A model generated the notes under the pieces. The model worked only from the letters and a program-made list of their open reading frames with translations. It made no database searches and was not told the origin of the DNA. The translations under genes and the position numbers were made by a program. From positions 10,071 through 74,070 of the forward strand of contig QLIY01000327.1 of the NCBI GenBank assembly GCA_003260075.1: DNA of 64,000 nucleotides, written 5' to 3'. Below, piece after piece: positions 51,501 to 63,457 of the stretch. This DNA is from Phallusia mammillata (Eukaryota > Chordata > Ascidiacea > Phlebobranchia > Ascidiidae). Numbering within the stretch: the first letter of the stretch is position 1; each line of letters begins with the position of its first letter.

Positions 51501-54500
51501 AGGCGTTCGATATGGGAGTGTTTGCGCTTGATTCGTTATAACGACTTCAATGGGCTTGGCGTATTATGATGCTATAAGAGTATTCTTGTTGTTTTTTTCA
51601 TATAACTTGCCAAAAGTGAAAAAACAGGTCATATACAACATTTTGTTACATTTCTGTATATACATCTGGGTTGGTACAAACAAGAAACCAGCAGAAGAAA
51701 CATTTGATGGTCATATACAACATTCTACCTTTTCCACCATTTCTGGCAGAGTCGGCTGTACTTGCGACCTGAGTGTGTTACTTAATCTATATTCCATTTC
51801 CTTTCCAGCAAAAAGTCCCAGCAGATAGTCGGTTGTTTCAGGAGCAACTGAGTTTAATTCCTCCTTGTTGTTTACGTATCTGCAAGTGTAAACATATTTT
51901 TTAAGTCTTCTAAACGTTTATTAACCTGTATAGTGTTAATTGGTACAAGTCTGTTTATAAAGTTTTTCCCCCTATAAATGGTCTGAGAATGATGGTTTTG
52001 GATGGTGTGACATTGCCCTTACAAAGAAGCGGTTATTGGAACGTTGAAATGTCGGATAAATTGTGTAAAATGTATCGAAAACAAACGATTTTTGTGTGTA
52101 CATATTCTTAATATATCTCTTAGCATTAGCGCCTAGCCGGAATAAAGTGTTTGTGTAATTCCGATAAATTACAAGTTTGTGACGTTGTCTCCAAAAGCAT
52201 CTTTCCATCTCTGAATAAGATTTTGGCCAGATCCTATTCTATCTCCCGATACATTGTTGCCAAATTCATCAAGGATATTTGTATCTGTTACACCGTGCAT
52301 GTGAACTCGGCCACCTCCCAACAAAACCTTAAAAACAAAACCATAGGGTCAGGTATGTTTTAGCCAGAGTAATTTTTGACGATTTGGAAGTTTTTTATTA
52401 TTTGGTTGCTTGAAGGTAGTACATGTTTTTCTTTCCTACTGAAGAAATTGATGTTTAAGTGCCCCCCCCCCGTGACGTTGTCTCCAAAAGCATCTTTCCA
52501 TCTCTGAATAAGATTTTGGTCTGATCCTATTCTATCTCCCGATACATTGTTGCCAAATTCATCAAGAACATCTGTATCTGTTGCACCGTGCATATGAACT
52601 CGGCCACCTCCTAACAAAACCTTAAAAACAAAACCATAGGGTCAGGTATGTTTTGGCCAGAGTAATTTTTGACGATTTGGAAGTTTTTTAAAATGGTTGC
52701 TTGAAGGTAGTACATGTTTTTCTTTCCTACTGAAGAAAACTGGTGTTTAAGTTTTTTAAAAGTTTTTTTTTTTAGCTTTTTTACTCCCATGAGTGGATTC
52801 ATAAGTTAGGAAAAATCTGTATGCGTCTATCGCTCTTCTAAACAACAATATTCAACCTAAAGTTTTACAAATAGTATCAAATTAAAGTATACTCCCCTAA
52901 TTTTAGACTCGTCGCTAGTACTTGTGGCTTCGAATGAAAAGCTTTGCCTGTGTGGTGTTTAGACTGAGTTTAAATAGGGTTTAAATAGCGTTGCCAAGGT
53001 CAGTATTTGTCTCATTTAGCAATATTCCACGAAAAAAATGTACCGACAGATACAGTCGGCAGCATAAAAGTTGCGGTCAAACAATAGAGGATCAATAATT
53101 TCAGAAATATAAGAGAACTCTGGCTTATGTATTCACCTGAATGTCGTTTCGTTTGTCAAAAAGTTGTTGCGCAATGTCTTTGCATCCACTTCGGGCACCT
53201 ACTTGTGAAAACCACCTCCTGCATTTTAAGAACAGTAACTTTTATGAGGCTTGTAACATTTATGTTTCTTGAGCAAGAAAACCAGGCAGCCCTGCTTCAA
53301 CCCAGTGGAAACCGATGGTTTGAAGTAAATAAAGTCACCAATTTCGATAAATTTGAATAAAATATGAATCAACAGACCTGCTATTCAAACGGGAAGCTTA
53401 GCGGTGAACCTACTGTGGGTATGGCGCATTGAAGACGTTGACCGATAAATAAGTAACAAACAAACACATAAAAGGGACCGAACACGCTTTCCGACAAAAC
53501 GTGCTTACATGGAACACCTAGATAACTATCACAGGCGTTATATCGAATCAAACCGGGCTCCCAAGCATTCACATAAGGCATTGCATAGGATAAAAAAACT
53601 AGACTGCGGTGGGATTTGAATCCACTTATAAGTTAACTTACCGTTGTGGGATATGAGCATAAGCTGATGCCGGGGTTGCGTGTTGAATTCGAGTTGTTGT
53701 GACGACTCCAGTTGATTTGCCTGTTAAACACAAATACTATAAAAATACTACCTAGGACTTTCATTATCTAATCATAAACATTACTGCCAAGGTGCTGTAC
53801 CCCCCCCCCTCCAGTTGATTTGCCTGTTAAACACAAATACTATAAAAATACTACCTATAGGACTTAAATTATCTGTTCATAAGTGTTAGTTTAGTAACAC
53901 ATCGAACACTGTGGCATATTTCCAACGTTCGCCATTCTTAGTTTGGTTTATTAAGCAATATTATTCAAGATTGTGTAATTTCAGGGCCAGATCCCCCCCC
54001 CCGTTTATGATTAAATTACTTTTCAAGTCCGTGTATAGTGTTCCTAAGTACTTTCATTATCTGTTTTCAAGTGTTGATTTAGTAACATATAAACGTTTGC
54101 CATTCTTAGTTTGGTTTATTAAGTAATTTTTTTCAAGCTTATGTAATTTCAGGGCCAGACCCAATAATACAGTATTGTAAAACTGACCCAGGTTAACCCG
54201 CAAAGTCAGAGAGTCATCTAAAGTTTATTTAAATTTAGAATACTTACTTTGGTTGCATAAATATAAAAATTCTATCTAAACTACTTGATTTGTAAGACTC
54301 TTGTTCATACGCCCTAATGCGAGTACAATATATGAGAAATATATACAAGCACAGTTTGGTTTCAATCAAGCCACTTTCCTATCCCTGACTAGTTTTTACA
54401 AACTGTTTACACTTGTCACAACGTCCCGGCATCAGCCAAGCCTATATTAACCATACCAAGCTTGCCGGCCTTTTCCAGTACAGTCTCCACATCCTGGTTG

Positions 54501-56041
54501 TTTGTGCAATTTGTAGCTGGCGTCATTCCAATCACTCCGTTCGCTGTTTTGACCCCGGTAAGAATCGCTGTAGCTGTCGCCGCGCTGTCCGGTGTTTGCT
54601 TATTTACTGTTAAACCGCAATAGTTTAGGTCAAACTTTACTGAAGTATAAGCATCATTCAGTTACGAATAAAGTTAAGTGCGCAACCAAACTTTAAGGGC
54701 TTGATGCCCCTTTGAGGAAATTTTTACAATGCAGGCAACAAATAAAAGTATTTGGCAAAACAATTCGATTTTTTTAGTTTGGTTTTATTTAACATATTAG
54801 CAAATAGTTAATTTCAATCGCATGCAAACGTTATACGTTCCATGTCCTTCTCGTGGAACATTTACCACCCACAAAGACAGAAAGATGTCGTAAAAACATG
54901 ATCTTTACATTTGAGCAAACTTTTGGTTCTGGAGAAAGATTTACGGTCATGGGTTCGAACCCCACCACCAACTCACCGGTGTAGGTCTTTGCTGTCCCAA
55001 CGTGTGGGAATTGATCGAGGGTTGTAGTGTGTTCCTCTCCATTTTTACCCATTTTTTGTCCCATATAAACCCTTCCAGCGCCCCCCCCCCTTTTCACCAT
55101 TAAACTTATGAACAGATCCGTATATATTGTTCCAAATAAAAGCACTTGGCAAAACAATTAATTTTTTTTAGTTTTGTTTTTTTACATTGGCAAATAGGTA
55201 ACTGCAATCTCATGCAAACGTTATGCGTTCTATGTCTCGTGGAACATTTACCAACCCACAAAGACAGAAACACAGATGTTGTTAAAACATGATCTCTACA
55301 TTTGAGCAAACTTTCGGGTCAGGAGAAAGATTTACGGCCATGGGTTTGAATCCCACCATCAACTCACCGCTGTAGGTCTTTGCTGTCCCAACGTGTGGGA
55401 ATTGATCGAGAGTTGTAGTGTGTTCCTCTCCATTTTTACCCAATTTTTGTCCCATGTAAACCCTTCCAGCTGTTGTGGTTCCAATGCTCATTCCGTCCCC
55501 GATGAAAATGATTACGTTCTTCGCTTTATTTGTGTTCAACTGCGAGAATTTGGTAATGGATTCGACCAGATCATTTTGTCGTTGGAGTTGCCAGTAACTT
55601 TCAGTCTTCTCGTGAGAATATTTATCTGTCAAAGAAAACATTTTTTGCCATTTGTACATGAAATGCTAATGCTGCAAAGAGGCTATTTTTAAGGCTGTTT
55701 AAACTGATGTTTCGACTTAGTTTTGTTAAAGCCAGCACTTTGAGGTTATGTTTGTTTCTGCGCATTCGGCTAAATGCCAGTATTGAGAAGTTGTGGTCTT
55801 TGTTTGCCTGATCTAAATGCAACTTTTGCATAGAAACGTGTTTGATATGGTTTATTGAGAGCGTAATAATTACCTAAAACGGATTGCAGTAATTGCTATT
55901 TTTTGCATTATAATGCTAATATCAATACATTTAACCTTATAGTTCAAATTTGTTTGAAACTCTTTACGAAAAATTCTTACCAGCTGCTAATGTAGACCCG
56001 AGCAGCAGAAAAACAGCTAAAACTTGTAGAAAGAACTTCAT
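48585..56041 (-). CDS. Alkaline phosphatase 2 (tandem paralogue)
   Basis: Twelve exons that mirror gene 1: 56041-55981, 55625-55368, 54606-54457, 53720-53642, 53218-53137, 52327-52173, 51879-51729, 51119-50985, 50723-50615, 50047-49920, 49103-48942 and 48628-48585 (TAA), about 504 residues. The signal peptide [15 protein letters not shown] is followed by the full set of catalytic motifs: [38 protein letters not shown] and GETHSAED. The last exon is much shorter than in gene 1 (ends HCRVSA), again with no GPI-type tail. One problem: exon 10 ends in phase 0 at its only visible donor (49920, GTGCAA, weak) while exon 11 starts in phase 1. A single base is therefore missing at that junction, through either sequence error or a real frameshift. 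Parts of exons 2 and 6 are present in two haplotype copies. Confidence 0.88.
51180..51350. repeat. Dispersed repeat resembling 13060-13300, 27590-27660 and 56280-56350
   Basis: The phrase 'agatgaacataaattcataactggga.cagccctgaa' and the following 'catactcatatataaat..agta.gccaggtctattgaaggcgtta' occur, with changes, at the other places listed. The copy here is itself duplicated across the C-run at 51416. No terminal repeats were found; a SINE or MITE family is likely. Confidence 0.55.
52472..52623 (-). repeat. Second, diverged copy of alkaline phosphatase 2 exon 6
   Basis: Matches 52327-52173 but encodes [12 protein letters not shown] instead of [12 protein letters not shown] and SDQN instead of SGQN: four replacements in about 50 codons. 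Its lower edge is the C-run at 52462-52471, which removes the donor. The intron above it is duplicated too. This is more likely the other allele than a mutually exclusive exon. Confidence 0.7.
54976..55080 (-). pseudogene. Partial haplotype copy of alkaline phosphatase 2 exon 2
   Basis: Repeats the 3' part of the exon at 55625-55368 with its GTGAGT donor and is cut above by the C-run at 55081-55090. The downstream intron is also duplicated (54780-54975 against 55140-55365). Confidence 0.8.
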
Positions 56042-57074
56042 TTTCCACTATATGTTTGTAATGCTAAAATGTTTTTGCACACTCGGTGCCAAACTTTACG
56101 TAAAAAGAATTAAATGTTTTGTTTTTGTGAGCTGCGATATTTGCAAGACTTATTAACCAATTAAACCTTACGGTTTAAAGCAGTACCTGAGTACCACATA
56201 ACCTTTTATCTGTTTCTTTTTCTTGCCTCACAAAATTTAATTTAATTTTTCTCGTTAAGTGCTGCCAGGCATAATATTTGTTTAAGTTAAGATGAACATA
56301 CATTCATACTTGAATCAGCTTCAATAGACCTGGTGTACTATGATTTAATGTATACGTTGTACTAAACTCAATAACTACATAATTGGGTTAATACCTACAT
56401 GTGTGCGGGTTTAAATAGTGTCATGTGTATGCATACAGGTATGGAACTGGGGTAGCAATAAGCATATTGCATGGTACTAACTTCCGTATCCTGCATAGCC
56501 AACCAGTAAGAATCAAATATCAGGCGAACATGTTAATTTTGTGCACAGAAGTTAAATCCCACCCTTGTATACACAAATGTGTGTTTATATTACCCCGTTT
56601 AGGTTCCTGTTATTTTGAACAAAGCCTATAAAAGTGTCAGTAGAGTGCTACGATCATTGGTATTCTGTGGGGTGACAAACGGTTGTGGTTCCCAAATTTC
56701 AATTTATGCATGTGTTTCAGACCAATAAAGAACCATAAATGTTTCCTGTCTAAAACCTTTTGAATAAGGTATTGAAATGCTTTTAATTTGATTGAGTTAA
56801 GCCACAATAACACAAAAAGAGATTTTCTGAGCTCGTGTCTGGCTTTACCCCCCCCCCCCAATAAAGAACCATAAATGTTTCCTGTCTAAAACCTTTTGAA
56901 TAAGGGATTGAAATGTTTTCCATTCGATTAAGTTAAGCCACAATAACACAATAAGAGATTTTCTGAGCTCTTGTCTGACTTTGAAAAGTTACAGCCGTTT
57001 ATCAATAAAACTTTTATTGTAACAATCGTCAAACTGAAACTCAGCGCCTTGGTTTGGACAAATGACGTCACTGA
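56042..57074. other. Intergenic region upstream of alkaline phosphatase 2
   Basis: Contains two dispersed-repeat segments (56260-56350 and 56400-56600) and a duplication across the C-run at 56848-56859. A minus-strand AATAAA at 57018-57013 is a good polyadenylation signal for the macro-domain gene. Confidence 0.55.
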
Positions 57075-57531
57075 TTACGTCATACTTCCACCGGTTTTGG
57101 CAAGTTTCTTCACCGCCTTTCGTTGTTGTCGTAGAAACCTACAAACACGTCGTAATGTAGGTTATTATTACGTCATCATGTCTAAGGTATGTGACGTCAC
57201 AATAGATCATTATTGCGTCATCGTGTCTAAGGTATGTGACGTCACTTCGTATTTACCTTGCGTCGTAGGAAACGTTCTCGATTTTGGGCTTTATTGACGT
57301 CACAATTAGATTCACTTGATCTGGATCGCTGCTGACGTAGCGGATGTGGCGTAACGACGGTGAACCGAGTTTGAGGCCCCCCCCCCTAGGTTATTATTAC
57401 GTCATCATGTCTAAGGTATGTGACGTCACAATAGGTTATTATTGCGTCATCATGTCTAAGGTATGTGACGTCACTTTGTATTTACCTTGCGTCGTAGGAA
57501 ACGTTCTCGATTTTGGGCTTAATTGACGTCA
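57063..57531. promoter_or_regulatory. Cluster of TGACGTCA palindromes (CRE-like)
   Basis: Exact TGACGTCA occurs at 57063, 57192, 57237, 57295, 57421, 57466 and 57524, along with many half sites such as TGACGTAA and GCGTCA. TGACGTCA is the full consensus for CREB/ATF bZIP factors. Part of the count comes from the duplication across the C-run at 57377-57386, leaving about four independent sites. Within the intron, two of the sites belong to a tandem unit of roughly 45 bp (tcatcatgtctaaggtatgt plus the palindrome). Regulatory function is inferred only. Confidence 0.5.
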
Positions 57532-60500
57532 CAATTAGGTTCACTTGATCAGGATCACTGCTGACGTAGCGGATGTGACGTAACGACGGTGAACCGAGTT
57601 TAAGAAAAGCGATTAATGCTTGATACATCACTTCCGTTGCGACGTGGAAAGGATAACTTTCAACTGCAACGTAAAAAAAGTTCAAGATATGAAATATGCA
57701 TTGCATATTTTGCATGACTGTCCAACACATAGTTTAATTTACATCGTATTGAAATGTTTTTGGAAAGTTGTGTGGTTAAAAGTAAATCTAAAAGCATATA
57801 CAAAAGCTACTGGCGTGAAAGATATTAGTACGCGTGAACAGTGTTTTTTTTAAGGTGTTTTGCAAAAATTTCTCCAGCGGTTTTCCCCCCCCCCATATGC
57901 ATTGCATATTTTGCATGACTGTCCAACACATAGTTTAATTTATATCGTATAATTTACACATAGTTAAATTTACATCGTTTTCCCAAAATTATTTTTCCCC
58001 AAAAACAAAATATTTTTTGGTATTTAAATGAAACACTTGCGGTCTCTTAAAACTACTTAGCGGTCACCCAAACCAAACCTTAAAAAAAACCTGCGCGTGA
58101 ATAATATCATATTTCTTTGCAATTGATTTACTAATACATGCCCAGGAACATGTTTAAAAGAGACATTGTTTAAATCTATTGGTTTTGTGAACACATGCAC
58201 AAGTTGAAAAATGACCAGAATCAGTCAACATAAAACTTAAGAATGCACAGTCAAAGATTTCTTGTTCAATTTATTGCTCTGTTTTGAGAGGGCCTGAAAC
58301 TGGGCCAAAACCCTAAATAGTTTGAAAGCAAAGTCTGTTTTTACCCGAAAGTTTGTGAAATAAAATGCGTTAATGATGCCTAGTGTAAATTCAAGCCTGT
58401 TCTGCCAAACGTAAGCCGGAACCCGACCTGAAAAGCTTGGCCCGACTTACAATTATAACTTTGCTTGATTACTTAAATAACAGCGCTTGTGAAACTTCAT
58501 TTCTTGTCTTTCTAAGAGCACAGATATCGCTGCATGTAAACTTTCTCTTACTTGTTTTTGTTGAACTTGAAATCCCTACTACAGGAAGTGCGATGCTCCT
58601 TGCTTGAAGGTCAACATTCGCGGTGTTGAAGATATTTTTGTAAGTGTTGTACAACTGCTTCCGGCATTTCTTGGTGTCGTTTGCGTGCCACTTTGGCGTC
58701 ACCGCGTGGATGATGTGTCCGCTCGGCAAACCAACACTAGGTGTCACTATCACCTGTTAAAAGAAGTAAACAAACAGTTCTAAATACTCCAAGCAAGATG
58801 TCAAAAATCACCCCCCCCCCGTTACCGTTTTTCGCTCTTTTTATTATTTATCAATAAAAAAAATAAAATAAAAAAAATAAAAAAAATAAAAAAAAGTTCT
58901 AAATACTCCAAGCAAGATGTCAAAAATCGTCCATTTTTTAAGCTCTAAATCAATTTTTCTGCAAATTAAAATCTGTTCACAATTCACCGTTTTAAAGATT
59001 CTAATAAGAAACAAACAAGCCAATATAATTTACTTGCTTCTTGTTTTTTGCATTCATTTGATTTGAGAATGACAAAAGTTACTATCGAAATATCATGTTC
59101 TATACAAGGAAAATCGCTTGTTTGTTTCTCGCCCAGTTCTGTTCATTGTTTAAAAAATGAATTGGAAACACTGGTGTGAAGCAGTAAATACTAAATGGGG
59201 AACACTGATAAGAACCAGTAAAAACTAAATGGGAAACACTGTACTCGCCCCCCCCCCAAATATCATGTTCTATACAAGGAAAATCGCTTGTTTGTTTCTC
59301 GCCCAATTGTTAAAAAATGAATTGGAAACACTGGTGTGAAGCAGTAAATACGAAATGGGGAACACTAATAAGAACCAGTTAAAAACTAAATGGGAAACAC
59401 TGTTCTCACCTTGCATTCGGGAACCGGTCCATGCATTGAAACGTGAAGTTTCGTCAACTTGGGAATTTCGAAAGCTCCGTGTTTCGCAACAGCCCACGCC
59501 AGTTCGCCTGTGACGTGTAACTGACTGTTTGTTTCGTTGACTATGACGTCACATTCCGTGTCCGTGACGTCACCCTCGTGAATTTCAATTTCGATCCCGG
59601 TGGGCGTGGTGGTCTGTAAATTTGATTTGGTGGTTGAAGCAAAAACATAGCTCCAGAAAATGATTTGCAGTCAATATGTATTCCATGGCAAACTTGTTTT
59701 AAGAAATGAATCTATATGCGAAAGCTTATTTCAGTGGTTCTCAACCTTTATCGACAAATTCCTCACTTAATATTTAAAGACATTTTTTCCTGCCCAATAT
59801 ACTACATAGTATATGCTACTAAACCATTCAAAGATCATGCAAAATTTAGTGTTTTATCAACTTTACAGGTCATATAACCAGAGATTAAATGTATATTTAA
59901 AATCCACTTGTACATATTTAAGTAAATTCCTCCCCTGAAGTTTTACAATTCATTTATTTGGGAGAAATTCCGCTTAGTTGGAACCCATGGTTAATTTTTT
60001 ACTATAGTATTTGTCTTTTAGCGTCCTTGCAGATAGTTGTGTTACCATGGAAAACAAAGCTTTAAGGGGTAAATACTTAAGAGGAGTGGAAATGTTGTGA
60101 CTCTGTACGAGTTGGTTTAAAAGAGCGTGTTATGCGACCAAACATGTGCATTTGTTTGGGAGCGGAGATTCCTTGCTTCACCATAACATGCGTACGGTAG
60201 GAATACTGAATCATAGTTCGCCATCCCTGACCAAGGCTTCTATCGAGGGTTCGAGTCCCACTGCAGGTTATTTTTAGGGGGAGACCACGTCATATTACAC
60301 GGCTAATTCAAAAATCGCGTGATTTTCACTCTTTGCGACTGTACTGTATTATAATCATGCCATTCGTGACAGAGTGTAAGACGGGCCTTTTCAGACAGAT
60401 TTTGGCTTTTAGTTATGACTTTGTACAAGTTGGTTTAAAACAGCGTGTTGCGAGATCAAACATGTACATTTGTTTCTTATTGTTTCCAAACATGTCCTTA

Positions 60501-63457
60501 TTTGTGAGAGAGTTGCTCGGTGTGCCTCAATTTTATTAACTTTGGACCTAATTCGGGCTTTTGTTTTTCAAATAGCTTAAACCTTAGGGTCAGGTTTCCG
60601 ACGTTCTTTACAACTTTGATCTGTGCGCGCATTCTTTTTGCCCCCCCCCCTTTTTCAAATAGCTTAAACCTTAGGGTCAGGTTTCCGACGTTCTTTACTC
60701 GGTTACATTTACAACTTTGATCTGTGCGCGCATTCTTTTTTCTCACCTCAAAGTAGACTTTGTGCATTTGTTTAAACTGGAAAGGACTTTTAAGTTTCGG
60801 GATAACTGAAGGTTTGGTGAGCTGGGTATAGGAACTTCCTCTGTGATTAGGAGACCTCGTGTATGTATCTTCCAGTGGAAGCTGTAAGATAAAGTCGTAT
60901 AAAGCTAGGACTGTTTGAACTTTTCCTTTTGTTAAACCGGAAAGTATAAACAAATCATCCGACGTTTCTACGTCTCAAACGGGGCGTCTTTATTAGGGTA
61001 ATGTCAGCTACCCAACACAGCCGTTCTTATAACATAAGGGTATAAAATATGCCTGGCAACAACACTATATTCTAGGACTGAAGTTTTACCAAGTACAGAA
61101 CTGTCTGAGTTGTTTAATTTGGGTGAATTGTTTAGAATTGTCGGTTGAGCAAGAAGGAAAGTTTACAAAACAAAATTGTCGTTTGCAGAAACTGTCGAAA
61201 TTTCGTTTTTGGCATAATTTTACATTTTTTGGTCAACCAATAATTGGATAAACGTTTCTAACTCAACACGAGCTATAAACAATTCATACGATTCTTTTTG
61301 TTGGGAAAACTTTAGCCTACAGTCCTAGAATAAAGTGTTGTTGCCAGATATATCTCATACTCTTTTGGTGTTATAAGAACGACCACTCTGGTCATCTTCA
61401 AGTAGTCCGCCCCCCCCCCATAATTGGATAAACGTTTCTAACTCAACACGAGCTATAAACAATTCATGCGATTATTTTTGTTGGAAAACTTTAGCCTACA
61501 GTCCTAGAAGAATAAAGTGTTGTTGTCAGACATATCTCATACTCTTTTGGTGTTATAAGAACGACCCCACTCTGGTCATCTTCAAGTAGTCCATTGTACG
61601 GTAATTCCCTTAAGTTATTTTTCACCCTAGAAACTCACCCTCAGTGGTCCCGTGTTTGGTCGCATCGGCGGCGATTCCACTTTTAACCGCGCGACGTCAT
61701 CACCTATGATGAAACGCGGTCGCGCTTCCATTGTTGCGTAACTATTGTCGTTTCTGTAGATCGAGTGCGGGGTCCTGCGTTGCATGTAAGGTGAACCCCC
61801 AGTACTTGTGACTTCATATTTTGATTCGAAAAGCGGGTTTGGGGACCTCAACGTGGGCGTGCGGCGCAGGGTGTGCCTCTGACCCGGCTGGGTGTACATG
61901 AGGGGGTCGAGATGGGCCGTAGGGGGAAGTACCGGGGGTCGTTTCGAGAAATGCGGCTCCTTGTGGTAATCTGTACACAAGAAGTTGCAAGTTACAAAAT
62001 TGGTCACAAATTTTGGAAAATAAGAAAAAAATTCTTTCTAAAACAAGATGTCTGATACACAAGACACGGACTTGAATAGTAACTTTAATTGTATTTTCAC
62101 TGATGATGACAATTGTTTTTGTCGAAACGTATGCTTAATAATTGAATACGTTTTATTCTACATCGCTGGCAATTTGATTTTTATTAAAGGATGTCTGGTG
62201 TTTGGTGGTGACCAAAATATAGGCCTACAAATAGTTTACATTTAAAATCATATCTGACAGAAACAGCATAGAAGATGGTAAAGTTGTTTTATGTTATTAC
62301 TGTTTTCCTTTTTTCAAATGGCGAAGTTATCAGTTTTTGAACGAAAGTGGTCTCATTTAACTTTGCGTAAATGTTCACGCCAACCTTCCCTATTATCTAC
62401 GCTGCTGCAAATATTTGTAGCAAAGCTTCAACCCGTGGCACAGGTGGCTTACGACTTAATTACTACTCATATTTAATTGATGGCGAGGCCAAGATGGGAC
62501 GCTTAACCCTTGACCTTATGGCAAAGCAGCTGCTCTGTATTGTTTTTCTTACTTGTGGCGTAATGCTTCCTCGGATTGACGTCATAAGACCGGAAGTATG
62601 CTTGTGACGTATCAATCGCACTTCCGTAACCGGATGAGCTGTTTGTCGACACTGTTTCGTCAGCTGATTCTCGTCTTGGGGACGGCAACCTGTTAAACGA
62701 TTGGTTTAACTACTTAATTTTTTCTGATCAAGTCGTTTTAAGGCAAAAATAAATTTATCATTCTCTTCCATGAGGATAACGCAAGTTAATGGCAGTGCAA
62801 CAATATTATTGTAGTTTTCTACTGCCTACAACTGTGATTACTAAACGAAAGGCAATTAATGTAATTTAAGTATGGTGTGAAACCGTCGTGTTTAATTTCT
62901 TGCAGCATTTGTTTCTTTTGACCTAATTACGACAACTTATTTTTAAGATATGGCACATGGTTACTGTTTCAAATGCACACTCGGGAAAGCTATAGTGCTG
63001 CTTTCAGAACGAGATATTGTTTAGTCAATTAATATCACCATAAAAACATCCTTCTCGCACCTTGAATGTCCATAGATCCCTGATGTGTCATAATCCTTAG
63101 TTCTTGTGTCATAGAGTCTATTGTCATGAGGTATTGGTGCGTCACTATAGTGTTTGTAGTTGAGTCTTGGCGTGAAGCTTCTTGAACTCTGTGAAACATC
63201 CGGCCAACTGTCCTCCGAATAAAACGGATTTCCGCGATTGCTCGGTAAAGTTCGGTAAGCGAGTTCGGACATTTTCGGATTTCTTCGAGCGATTGTTTCC
63301 GATCTTCGGGATGCTGTTGATTTTTCTTTTGTTCTTCTCCTTTCTAAAGTTCCACTAGGTGTCACGTCAGTACACAAAGCGCTTAGAAATGTTCTTTTCG
63401 AATCGTCGATCTCGTCAACAGAGCAGTAAATCACCAATTTCCGATCTTTTCCAACCT
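57075..63457 (-). CDS. Macro-domain protein with long disordered N-terminal region (5' end outside the window)
   Basis: Eight exons in phase: 63457-63061, 62689-62553, 61970-61639, 60881-60747, 59613-59410, 58753-58552, 57663-57486 and 57138-57075 (TAA). The first four encode a Ser/Arg/Pro-rich, low-complexity region with no recognised domain (for example SSSGYGSAIDTSQ and RRTPTLRSPNPLF). The last four encode a macro domain, the fold that binds ADP-ribose: GDVTDTECDVIVNETN, LPSGHIIHAVTPKW, ARSIALPVVGIS, VATEVMYQALIAFL and LRHIRYVSSD. Two features are degenerate. The usual NAAN is NETN, and the glycine-rich phosphate loop is replaced by GISSSTKTIESYP. It may therefore read ADP-ribose poorly or bind another ligand. 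I cannot assign an orthologue. The open phase of the exon at 63457 shows that more exons lie beyond the window or in its last 540 bases. AATAAA follows at 57018-57013. Confidence 0.85.
58858..58895. repeat. A-rich low-complexity tract
   Basis: A (TAAAAA)n-like tract follows the C-run at 58811 and lies between two copies of the phrase 'ttctaaatactccaagcaag'. It is intronic to the macro-domain gene. Confidence 0.7.
59732..59989. mobile_element. Old hAT-like element
   Basis: Starts CAGTGGTTCTCAACC and ends TTGGAACCCATG, imperfect inverted termini. Flanking octamers gcttattt (59724-59731) and gttaattt (59990-59997) match at 6 of 8. Internal wording resembles the element at 576-799. It lies in the intron between macro-gene exons 4 and 5. 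Confidence 0.55.
60195..60275 (+). repeat. tRNA-like SINE fragment
   Basis: Contains cgagggttcgagtcccactg, a pol III B-box with stem, without a complete tRNA around it. Similar B-box fragments occur at 42413, 44320, 54950 and 55343, suggesting an interspersed tRNA-derived family. Confidence 0.4.
62099..62134 (+). ncRNA. Hammerhead-like repeat motif
   Basis: Reads ACTGATGATGACAATTG then TTTTTGTCGAAACGTATGC: CTGATGA, one T, a perfect GACAA/TTGTC hairpin, then GAAAC. It lies in the macro-gene intron, antisense to transcription. Confidence 0.45.

Larger units (their letters stand above)
22411..61419. repeat. Series of 36 C-runs marking joins between near-identical copies
   Basis: Runs of at least 10 C start at 22411, 26791, 27899, 28965, 30232, 30749, 31646, 32929, 34383, 34933, 35291, 35595, 36901, 37484, 40311, 41091, 41807, 42041, 42282, 47808, 48360, 49416, 50379, 50848, 51416, 52462, 53800, 53993, 55081, 56848, 57377, 57885, 58811, 59248, 60641 and 61410. 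No G-runs of this size occur here. Each tends to separate two copies of the adjoining sequence. Confidence 0.9.

Noticed and set aside
18040..60260. tRNA genes suggested by ggttcgaatcc / ggttcgagtcc boxes at 18070, 27700, 42413, 54950 and 60240
   Set aside because: No acceptor stem or full cloverleaf could be drawn around any of them; tRNA-derived SINE fragments fit better.
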